A stretch of 64,000 bases of DNA from Sweltsa coloradensis (Eukaryota > Arthropoda > Insecta > Plecoptera > Chloroperlidae). Numbering within the stretch: position 1 is the stretch's first letter; each line of letters opens with the position of its first letter. The notes under the pieces are model-generated. The model did not search any database and was not told the DNA's origin. It saw nothing but the letters and a program-made list of their open reading frames with translations. The translations under genes were made by a program, and so were the position numbers. Below, one piece after another: positions 13,201 to 25,200 of this stretch. The stretch covers positions 186,001-250,000 of the forward strand of contig JAMZAV010000786.1 in the NCBI GenBank assembly GCA_024449915.1, read 5' to 3'.

Positions 13201-16200
13201 GTGAATGAATATCAATTAAGTTTGTAGAAGTGTGGTGGCCATCACAATATGGACAAAAAATTACCTGTGAAGCGATGTACCTTGACAGCACAGATAATAG
13301 AGTACACTACGTAGTGTACTCTGTTATCTGTGTTGACAGTAATGTAAACAGATGTTATTTACACTCCCTTTTTTACTATTTTTCCCTCTTTGCTATTTTG
13401 CATGCTCCTTTTCTACTAAAATGATTTCAAGTAATTCTATTCAGTGGTTAAATCAGGGTGTTGGAAAGAGTTAGTTAAATTGTCAGCCCGAAATACAACT
13501 GGTGCACCTCACTTCTGTATTTGAAGAGCTACTAGACCAAATTGGTTACAAGCCTAGTGAGGTTTTAAGTAATGTTTTGTTGCAGGTGGCTTGTTGTTAG
13601 CCGTGACAGATGCTGCTGCTGCTGAGGCTTGCAATCCTGTAACTCAACCATTGCCTGATACGCCCGAACCTGTGCCTAACCTGCTTTCTTCAGGTAACTT
13701 GGAAGTACTTAGCAACCTTTTTGAAGAGCTAGGCCTGAAAAGTGGTTAGAATTGGAGAATATAGGCCCTGTTAGGATTGTTGGCAGTCACAAATGTTGCT
13801 GTGTATGACATTGTAGGGTTTCAGGACCGATAGCTGATGGCTAAGATTTATTAATGCCATAATGAACCGATGGAGTAATACATGGTTGTTAAATTAACCC
13901 ATTCTACTTTTCATTAGTGATTGATTGCTCTACCATCTTCAGGATCTTTGATACTTTACCGATCAGTATCTGTGTTTCTGAAGACAACAGAGCCATGGTT
14001 TGTTTGAGAAAGAGACATCTCTTCCGATACCTAGAGGCTAGAACCACTATGTGTAATTTAAAATCATTTACTCCATCTGGGCTTAATGCTGTTAATACAT
14101 TTTGACAATACATGGTTTGTTTTTGGTATTTTGTATTAGTGATGACATTGGGTAGTAAAACATGGATTCGGTTCCAGACCTTTTAGATCCGGATAACTTG
14201 AGTCCATCATCAAAGTCTACATGGCGTGATTTTGTGTAGTGTAACCTTGGACAAAAATACTGCCTAGGGATGGGCAAAAGCGTCTTACTATACGTGTACA
14301 CGCTGGCTGTCTGTTCGTGTACACGTGTACACGCGTGTACTATGTATATTTTAAGATATCTGAAAAAAAGTTGGACATGTTTATTTATTACTGTATATTT
14401 TTATTGCATTCTGAACAGTATTCACGGCGACGGCGTTCGGTTCAGTTTATCAGTCAGTAAATGACGTGGCTGATGTTTCATTGACCTAGAAAGTTAAAAG
14501 GGTGATGGTATGGTTGAGGCTTGCGTGATGGCGGGGGGGGGGGGGGGGGGAGATAAGGCTTGTGATTTACCATAGTTCCCGTGATACTTGAATTGTGCAG
14601 CAACTCCTTCGCGCACAGTCGGCATTTAACCTTCTTTCCTGCGTCTATCTTATCAAAGAACTTCCACTCAAGAGATATTCTAAACAATAAACAGTCATGT
14701 GTCACTGACTCAAATCTCAACACGCGTAAACAACTAAGCGGGCGGCGGGCGACGAGCGGTCTGGAACCATCTGGAATGTGTTGGCCGGTCAGGGGAGGGG
14801 GGGGGGGGGGGGAAGGCAAGGCCACCGTGGCAACTGGCAAGGGATCGCAACCAACTTACCGTTTTGCGGGAAGGCGGCGGCGGCGGCTGACTGAAAGAGC
14901 TCGTATTTCAAAATAGAATTTTGAAATCTGAAATCTCGACGACTGAACAATGTCAATTGAAAGAAGACGTGTATTTTTTTTTTAAATAATGTACACGTGT
15001 ACACGTCTCATCCCTAATACTGCCTATGATGTAGTATTTTTGTTTGAGATCTAACTACCAACACTACCTAAACGCGTTCCCAAGCAAAGATAGATGGCAG
15101 CACTAAAATGCAACATGGTGGCCCGATCGGTGATAGAGGTGAGCTGCTTATGGCAGGCGCTGTATATTCAGTTAAATTCAACTTGATTTTTGTTACATTT
15201 CTTATCATTTGCAAAAAACATTGTTGGTTATGTTATATTGTCCGTGTATTTTATTAGTAAAATTCATAAGTTATTGGGATTGACTTTATTAAAAACAGGA
15301 ATTAAATGGCATTTTAAATTATAACAAATACTTTAGATTATGTGATGATATTAGCTTGAAAAAACAAACTGCACTGTTGAACTAATAAATACAGAAAATA
15401 GTGTATCAATTTGGCTAATGTTGAATGATAATGATATTAAAGGGCACTTTTGACTTGTTGATTGTAAATTGTAACTTTAAAAAAAATTTATAAATAAAAC
15501 TTTTTTTTAAGATCCGGTTCTGGAGCGGAGGAACCGGTTCGGACTTTTTGGACTCGATGTCATCACTAATATTAATTATACTCTTAGCTTGAATTTAATA
15601 CTAATGGAGTCAGGCCTATGTCTTGACAGTAGATGACATGTAATTGAGTTTCACTTATCATTTTGCAAACTCTGTGGTAACAATGGTAGTTACTTTCGAG
15701 GGTGAAATCCTCTTCACAACAAGGTCTTTGTCATGGAATAAAACCATTAATGGTGGTCCTGGAAGTTGCATATACACGCAATGCTACATCCTTTAACAAA
15801 ATAACATAATCTGTAACAATGTAATTTATCGTCTCCTAGGAATTGTTATACTACTGTTGGCTAGAAGTATGAAAGTTTCTATTGATTTCTATTTTCTATT
15901 TCAAATTGATTTTCTGCTTGGCTTTAGGTCTTAAAAGGAAACATTTTGCATTTAGATTTTAGACCTATTCCTGAAGCATGGATCATTCATTGATGATGTG
16001 AACCTTGGCATACCGATACTATTGATTTTTTATGTTCGTTGAGTCGAGTTGGTTTTTAGTGTACAGTTACGTATGTAAAGCACATCATTATAAAATCGTG
16101 TTCTATTACTTTGAAACGTAAATCTACTATACTCATAGACTCTATTCTTGACAGTGCTTACGTTACAATGGTTGTACTTGTTGCGCCATTATGTATGTAA

Positions 16201-19200
16201 TCCAAAAGTAGCTAATAAAATAAAACACAAATGTACCAATAATTTAATCAATATACATTCTCAGTTTTATCAGTTTAGTTAATTTACCATTGTGCAAACA
16301 ACAAGCCAACACACCAAGAGATATTGCGACTTTTTAGGTCACCAAGTTTTAGTGAATAATATGTAACCACAATGCAATGCAACTGTGGGATGAGCGGAGG
16401 GATAATATCGACCAAGCTTAACAAATAAGTTGATCGTCAGCAGTTGAGAAACTATTTAAAATACAATCAATCATTGTGATTTGGGAGTGTTTTAAAAATT
16501 TCACTTTCTGATTGAAATGCTAGAACTGAAAAAATGCATTTAGTTAATAAGTTGTGGTTAGCCTAAATAGTAAATAATACCGTATTGTCCTCAATATAAG
16601 CCTATTGTTTTTCATTACAGTAAAGCCCCGTAAATTTGGGTTTCTGGATAATTTGGGCCGGGCCAAAATATATATATTTTTACGCAGTGTTATTCCTGCT
16701 GTCTATTTCCTCCGTACTTGTGCCTACGTCATTATTCACGCGGCCTGTTTCTTCTGCGGAGCCCGTGATGATGTAGCGATATCTCACTGCAGACAGGTTC
16801 TTTTCGCCGAGTGAGCTGTTTTGCACCACACTTCACTCTTTACTGGGCTTGGAACTACTATGGAGATAGTGTTGCGTACCGTAGTCCTACCTAATTCTCT
16901 TCTTTTCAGTATGCCTTATCTTTCGTTTATGCTTGAGAATAATGAGTGACCTTCAAAAATGTTTCAGAATCGTTTAAATCGCAATAAAACCACTTTATAT
17001 GATTAAGCTGTTTTTTTATTAATCCGGGCTATGTCTGGACACAGTTAGCCCGAATTATAGCGGCTCAATTGAATTTTAAGTATCAAAGTCCCTTACCAGC
17101 TTATATATGCATATGCTTATGCATTAGAGGTGTGCAAGTACTCGAAAATTTGAATTTGAACGAACATATCAAGTGTTCAAACTCGATTCGAAACCAAACT
17201 GTCCGTATTCGAATTCCGAACTATTCAAATTCATTTGAACAAGTAGTTCAACCACTCAGAACAGAGGCTGAATCTAGAAATCGTGTGCTCTAGCAGGTAG
17301 CTCTATTTCTTTACACTACTTGTAGTGTGTTTAAGGTGTTACGTCAATCGGAAAGTTCAATACTTGCATCTCGAATTTAATTTGAAATCTCAATAAAGCG
17401 TCAATTTATTAAATGAAGATAGGCCAGTTTAAATGGTAATAATAATTGTTCTATTATTCGAACTTGAAATATTCAAATGTTTAAAGTTTGAACACTTCAT
17501 CACTATTTGATTCGTATTCGATTTGAAGTAAAAATCTGTTGTTTGCACACCTCTATTATGCATGTATGTTCTTTATGTTTCAACAAGAAAAGTTATGGCA
17601 CTAGCATATATTCAGGTTCGGCCTATATTCGGGACTATACGGAATAAAAATCCTTTGCTGAACGGCTATAGGTAGTATGTGATAAATAAGACTTGACTCT
17701 TTGCAGTTAAAGGAATATTCGACTCGACTAGTTGCCTGATAGAATATCTTACCCAGTGTTGGTAATCAACAATTTTGGTGATTCACTAAAAACATTGGCA
17801 AAATAAATTACCTTTGAAAACACTTGAAATTCAAATCCTAAGACATCATTTTAATAAATACTATACGTCATCATTATCTGTTGCCATGTCCAACTCTGCG
17901 TTGGGTCGGCATTGAAGACAGGTCTCTTCATCTTCTTCTGTCCTGCCACCACTCCTCTCCTTTCACCACATTCCAGTCTCCTCCTTTCTGTTCTACATCC
18001 TTTCTCACACTATTCTGCCATTGTTGTTGTGGTCTGCCCCTTGGTCTCCTACCTGGAATTTCCAATTCCATCATCCTTGGTAATCTTGCTCCTTCCATCC
18101 TTCTGACATGTCCGAACCACTTTAATCTTCTCTCTCCAATTCGCTCCATTAAGTTTCTCACGCCTACTTGATCTTGGATATCCTCATTCCGTATTCGGTC
18201 CCATCTAGTCTTACCTACAATGCATCTCAAAAACTTCATATCGTAACAATTTTTATTATTCATCTCAACATATTTACTGTCTGCACTAACAACTTAAAAA
18301 AGTACGCTTACTTTGTGCTAAGCATGTCTTTTTTTTCCAAGTTAAACTACGCTATATTTTAGTTTGTTTGATTTTCTGGCATTATTTTAGTTTTATTATA
18401 GTAGGGCTAATATTATTTTTCTATCTCCCTACCATTTAATCATCATTATTTGTTTTTTCTTTATTTCTTCATTTATTTATTGTTGTTTTCCTGTTTGTTT
18501 TGTGTGGTATATGTTTTGGTTGACGTCATACCTTAGCGTCGGAGTGGTCTACTTCGAGTACTGGAGAGGATTGGGGGAACTTTTTTCTCCACATTAAATT
18601 ACGCTATATTTTTGTTTGTTTGATTTTCTGGCATTATTTTAGTTTTATTATAGTAAGCCTAATATTATTTTTCTATCTTCCTACCATTTAATTATCATTA
18701 TTTGATTTTTCTTTATTTCTTCATTTATTTATTGTTGTTTTTCTGTTTGTTTTGTGTGGTATGTGTTTTGGTTGACATCATACCTTAGCGTCAGAGTGGT
18801 CTACTTCGAGTACTGGAGAGGATTGGGGGGAAGATGCAGCCCACGCATTCAACAACATCCCGCTTGGACTAAACAAAAGTAACTCACTAAGTGGAATGCT
18901 TTGCACTACTCTCAACTACTCGACCTGTTTAACACTAGAGCCTCAAATATTCCTTTTCTTAATGGGCACTTTAATTATTAATTTTTGTCGAAAAGTAATT
19001 TTGTTTTAAAAATTACAGCTTAGGCTATGTTCAATTATAAAAGTAGATATTAGTAAGGATTGAATAAGAATTATGGTACAGGCCTGAGATAAAAGACTGA
19101 TTGACTCGAGTAATGGACTTAATCCATCACTCTCTAATGGTCCTAGTTTGCTTTTCCATAAACAAATTTTGTAAAAATATTTAACTAGGTATATTATTAC

Positions 19201-22200
19201 TTTAAACTGTGCCAGCAAATGGGAATACAATAAAGTACTAAATAATACCATGTTAAGTTTTGAACAGAACTAAACACTCGGATAAGACTTTCTCTATCTG
19301 AAAAATTCTTAACTATCTACCAATACTGTTTTAAAAGATTTCATTCATTCCTGATTGATCTCGGTACCGATTAACCAATGATAAGCCGCGTGTGAATATT
19401 CAGCGACTGACTTCGCTTAGTAAGCGGACTGCCCCGCAATCAATCTGCTTTTTGTGCTGGGACAATGGAATTGCTTGTAAGTAAAGCCGCTGAATATTAG
19501 GACGCGCCTCTTATGGAAGGTGCAGGATCAATTTTAACGATTAACTTCTGTTTTGTTTAACAACTGCTAGCTTGTTGTAACCAATGCTGCTAGTTTCTAG
19601 TGGCAATAGTGCCTGGTATAAATCCCCCCCACATTAACACCTGCTGGATTCTGCTAACCACAACAATTACCAACCATAACCGGTCTGTACGTTCATCAGT
19701 GTGTCATTAACCACTTGGAGTAAGAAACGAAAACAATTGATTTTGTTAGATTTTGAATTTACACAAACATTAATGAGTTCGAGAGCTGGGACTTTACATC
19801 GATATTTGTTATGATCTTCATTAATGTTGATTAACTTCTGGTCGAGGACATACATTGTAATGGTTCTCAGGCGGGATTGTTTACCCTATGGTCAGGTAGT
19901 GGTTAACTGATACCAACATACCGATGGGGAGCTACTCTAAAGAAAGGCTTACATTAGATCAAGAAATTAGTTTAAAAAAATAATTTCTCAATTAGGATGC
20001 ATATTGTCTATTTATTTTTCTAGTCAGATAAGATTTATTTGGTAACTGTTCACATTCTCATAATCAAATCACAAATTATTTTGTGTATGTGGGCTATATA
20101 AACCGAGGCAGGCATTTTGAGGTAAATAATAAATGTACACCCCTAAAACAAGAACTGTCACTTTTAGCATCAATTTGCCGCTTTTGGGAAAAACTAAAAC
20201 ATCAATAACTTTAGTTCACCTCACATACCTTTCTCGAGTTCTCATATGTTTTTATTGTTCTTTTCAAGTTCTTTATAGGATCCCACTCCCAAAATTGACA
20301 AGGAAAAAATAGGGCCTACACCACTTTCATCTAAATTTTGTATATTTTTACCGCCAATTCAGCCATAACAACACATACACATAAGTTTGATCTGTTAATT
20401 ACTATAGTGTTAATAAAACAATATTATTTACAATAACTTGGTACATGGGAGTTTGAATGTAATACACCGTGTATGTGTATTATTGATTTAGATTGTGCAC
20501 ACGCCCTGTTTGTGAGAGCGACATACCTCGTCTGCCACAGACTTATCTCATCATGGAAGACAGATCTTCAGGTGTCTCTTGCTGCTCTTGAACTGCTATC
20601 CGGTTTGGCTCGAACTCACATTCCTGACTCAGGTATTCAACCTTACTATTAACTGTTTTAAGATTGGTACAGTATCATTAGAAATCTTACTATTTTTGTA
20701 ATGAAGGCTTCCACTCACTCACTTTTTTATCACCTTTTGTTTCATTTTTTTTTTTGGATAATGTAACTTTTATTTTAAACACATGAAGTAACTAATTTGT
20801 ACTGTAGTTTGTAACTTGTTTAAATTGTTTTAAAATTTAATTATAATCGTTCTAAAAAATATCACAAAATAATTTTGCTGCACTTTCAAGTAAATCTCAA
20901 TGCTACTCAATGTTGTACTAATTACCATCACCACAAACAATAAACAACCTACTTATTTTGACAAACTAATAACATTCTCTGAATTGAGAGCCTTTTTTAA
21001 ACTTGTCCCTTTTCCCAATTTTATTTACTTATGTATTATCTTTTTGCAATTTTTGACGGTGAAATCCCTCTAATGAATATGTGAGCAATAACATGATCAC
21101 AAGATCAAAGTACTATGAGAAAGTAATGTCACTGAGTGAGTAGACTCTTAAAAAATATGAATTTATTTATATAATTTTGTTGGCCTTTTCCACACTTATT
21201 GTTATTTAAATATGAGTTTGATTTCACACATTTTGTACTTAAATTCCTAGTGCTCACTGGTAAACAAATAATGTTGGCTTATATGTACAACACTAGCAAA
21301 TGATCTTTATTGCCAACCAGCAAGCTTTTATTTCAATTACCAATAATTGGTTGGACATTATTTGTGCATTGATGCTAACAGAACCACTGGGGGACAGTGA
21401 TAATTAGTTCTATGAAAGTGTAACTAATTTGGTAGACTCTCTAAAAACACTAATTTATTTCAGTACTTACTTGTTTCGGAACAAAACATCACAGTAAGGT
21501 GATTAATAATGGGGTTATACATTACACCTGTTATTTATATATACCTTTCTAAAATAAATACCATTCCCAAGTTAGTGCAGTTTTGTCGTGTGCAAGGATG
21601 AAGGCAGGGTCTCTGCTGCAGACATGCTGGAGTGCAAGCGTGCCGTCAAGTGGGTGTGCGACTACATCACGTACCAATGCTGGCGGCCGCCGCCCTCGCA
21701 CTCTAAAGACCTCCACTCATCGATCGTGGCAGCGTTCCACTGCCTGTGCGCGTGGCTCCTTGCCCACCCGTACCTCCTCCAAGACAAGGAGTGTCTTCAC
21801 ACGGTGCTGGAAGTGGTGGAGCTCGGTATCTCGGGGTCCAAGTCTCAGGGGAAGCCGGGAGAACCTGTGCGAACCAAGGGGGAGAAACAGCTCAAGCCTG
21901 CGTCGATGAGGGTCCGCGACGCAGCAGAGGCACTTCTCACACTCATACTCGAGCAGGTCAGACCCGTACAAGGCACTTCTCACACTCGTACTCTAGCAGG
22001 TCAGACCCGTACAAGGCGCTTCTCACACTCGTACTCTAGCAGGTCAGACCCGTACAAGGCACTTCTCACACTCGTACTCTAGCAGGTCAGACCCGTACAA
22101 GGCACTTCTCACACTCGTACTCGAGCAGGTCAGACCCGTACAAGGCACTTCTCACACTCGTACTCTAGCAGGTCAGACCCGTACAAGGCCAATCTGTAGG

Positions 22201-25200
22201 GTTGTGCGAGACTCGATATTTTGAGTCGAGCTCGAGCAGGGTTGCCTGCTGGACGTTTGCTCGATTTGCTTTGTATTAATCTCGAACATTCGAGTCTTGA
22301 AAAGTCGAGTCTCTAATGTCATTATCGAGAAGTCGAAATTGCTCGCAAGTCGCAAGTAATATATTTTCGATAAATCGACTTTTCATAGAACTCGCAAAAG
22401 CTTACAATGGTGGATCTTTCTCGACACTTGAGATAGCAAGAAAGTTATTATTGATGGTGGTGGATTTTCTTTAGGTGAAAAAGATTTTGCTGTCATCGAC
22501 GCATAATTTTATCGATCTACTAAGTAATAATCCTGTCAAATAAGATGTTATATTGACGTTTAGAGGAAAAAAATTGCGATGTCGCTGAAGTTTTGCTGAG
22601 ACCTTCCTTATATAATACTTATCATCATACTAAAACTCCCCTACAATCTGATTGGAGCTTTGGCCGTCATATTGGAAAATGGCGGCCAAAAAGTGTTGGT
22701 TATCGAATATCTCCAAATTAGTTGGAAATAGACAAAATGTCTCAATGGCAAAAATATTCCTCATTCCCTACAAACAAGGTGTTTTCTTTATTTTTGGTAT
22801 GGACAAAGGTTACTTCACAAAATCGTGGTTTATATGTTGCTTATTGTAGTACCAGCTAATTTCCTAATTTTCACGTCCGGCATCAAACAATGCCCGGTAA
22901 ATCCATAAGAAATCGATTAAAATACAAAAGAACTTCTGTACCGGGGTTCATGAAAGCTTCCATTAGTACTTTTTTAAATCGGTTCTGCGAAATCGGATTT
23001 TGCATTTACCCGGAATTAGGGTTTTTCCATTGTTAGCATTTCCTCAAAAGTTCCGTATTTGAAAGTCCTTTATTAAGCATTAAATAGCATTGGAGGAAAA
23101 TTTATTTCTATGCACATTGAAATTACTTAAATAATTATCTGATTACTGCTAAAGTTTAAATCCAATATGGCTGATAAATCCTTATATTCACAACATGAAT
23201 ACTGTTTTCGTGCTTTTTTTTACACTATTTTTGTTACATCATTCACTTTGATGTTGTAGATATTAAGAATGATCAGCCATATTGAATTAAAACTTTGGTT
23301 GTTATCTCATCGTTATTTGTAAATTTGGTATTGTAAATTAATATTTTTGTATCTTGTAATGTGTTGTATTTAAATAGCTTTATTTACTAAATAATGAATG
23401 ATAATGATATTTAAGTCACTTCAATGTGTGTTGAAAGAATTTTTCCTCCAATGCTATTTACTGCTTAAAAATGGACAGTCAAATATGGCATTTTTGAGAA
23501 AATGCCAACAATGTAGAAACCCAAATTCCAGGTAAATGCAAAAGCCCATTTTGCAGACCTGATTTTTTAAAATACTAATGGAAGCTTTCATGAAACCCGT
23601 ACTAAAGTCCTTTTGTATTTAAATCTATTTCTTACAGATTTTTCTGGGCATTGTTTGATACCGGGCGTGAAAATTAGGAAATCGGCTGGTACTCCAATAA
23701 GCAATATATAAACCACGATTTTGTGACGTAACCTTTGTCCCTAACAAAACTATAAAATACGCCTTTTACGTACCAATTTACCAACCAATTTGGAGATATT
23801 CGCTAACCAACAAATTTTGGCCGCCATTTTCCAATATGGCGGCCGAAGCTCCAGTCCGATTGTAGGCGAGTTTTAGTATGTTGATTATTATTATATAAGG
23901 AAGGTCTCTGCAAAAATTCAGCGACATCGCAATTATTTCCTCCAAAAATTCTTATTTGACAGGATTATAATGAATTTTCATTGGAAAGCAACGGTCCAAA
24001 TGTATCCCGTAGGCAGGGCGAAACTGGTACTAATGTTCATTTTGATGTATTGTCTTCAGGTTTGGCTATGTAAGTTGCATTGCTGCTTTATTTCATCGAT
24101 CTTGTAATGATTTTTCATCGGGAAGTGATGGTGATATTAACGGTCCAAGTGTATCCCGTACGCCTAGGCCTAGGGCGACCTAACGAAAACGCGTGTATTT
24201 TAAACAGTTTAAGATCATAAGAAACCATTATTAATGTTGATTTTTATGTGTTGTCTTCAGGTTTGGCTATGAGAGTTTCATTGCCACTTAATTTGATTGA
24301 TCTTTTCTTATGATTTTTCATCGGAAAGTGATGTTGATTGTTTGTGTTGGTTGGTTTGGCTAGGCTAGGCTAGGCTAGGCCTACCCCTAAAACGTTTTCC
24401 CCACATGATTAAAAATACATCAGAAGAATCCCTGGACATTTTAAGACAAGAATGCGCTGTTCTTGATATTTGTAATATTATTATTGTGCAAGATATAAGC
24501 CAAGGAACGTAATCACTGCCCTACTCTAGCCTAGGCTAAGCCTATCTACTTCTGGAGATGACTTTACCAAAATGCCTGGTTTTTTAGCGTGCACGCGGAA
24601 AATGTATGATAGTTAGGGCCTAGGCCTAATGATGGTGAATTTTTATACATCGATCATAATATCTCAAATCTTGCTCAATCTTGTTCGATCTTGAATCTCG
24701 CTCGAATTTTTAAATCGCTGCTCGCACAGCCCTACCAATCTGCTCAATAAAATTTATAGGACTGCCTCCAATCAAGTAGTACATTATTGATCAATCATTC
24801 AAAACAAATACAGTCAATGTTCAATAGGTTGTTTATGAAGGGCCAAGGAAAAAGGAGTACTTCCCCATTCTGTATTCGGTGCCATCTGGTCTTGCCTACA
24901 ATGCTTCTCAAAAACTTTCACATTCCATGTCTTAAGCCAGTACAGACGACGTGTGTATTTGACAAAACTTTGTGTTGGAGCAAGTTTGCCACGTTGTGTG
25001 GCTTGACGTCCAGCACAAATGTTGGCGTTGGTAGGTAAATCTATCACAACTCAAAGGATGTTCAGTGGCCTCTTCCCCTCACAAGATCTCACACGACATG
25101 CCATCTCTACCAAACCTTTGACAGAGATTGTAGTTGGAGACTAGAACATCAGTTAATATTTTTCATTTTTAATACAATTAGGAATTAAAATATCAGTTAA

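Larger units (their letters stand above)
10409..13585. other. RALGAPB intron (3.2 kb)
   Basis: Contains a diverged GCGAGCG-headed repeat, the SINE at 12147-12570 and the 56-bp palindrome at 13283. No recognisable feature at 11340-12120 or 12570-13280. Confidence 0.7.
14137..15568. mobile_element. hAT-like element hosting a nested hAT
   Basis: The ends are tagtgatgacattggg (14137) and tcgatgtcatcacta (15568), with subterminal GGATCCGGTTC/GAACCGGTTC-type motifs at both sides. No matching 8-bp duplication is left (ttttgtat against atattaat), so the flanks have decayed or the ends come from two elements. It is split by the complete element at 14265-15016. Confidence 0.7.
13694..20491. other. RALGAPB intron (6.8 kb)
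   Basis: Holds the nested hAT pair (14137-15568), the hAT element 17125-17555, a LINE tail (17900-18263) and the tandem duplication 18330-18828. A scrap at 16620-16800 (GCGGAGCCCGTGATGATGTA) resembles the GC-rich block of 58770. Nothing recognised at 15570-16600 or 18830-20490. Confidence 0.7.

Noticed and set aside
14478..14916. Pro- or Gly-rich proteins on both strands
   Set aside because: They result from translating long G runs; only the BED-like stretch at 14550-14675 is meaningful.
17881..18171. + strand frame over the LINE tail
   Set aside because: It is the antisense shadow of the - strand LINE C-terminal fragment.
21929..22186. CRISPR-like array
   Set aside because: Units are contiguous without spacers and the genome is eukaryotic; it is a simple tandem duplication.
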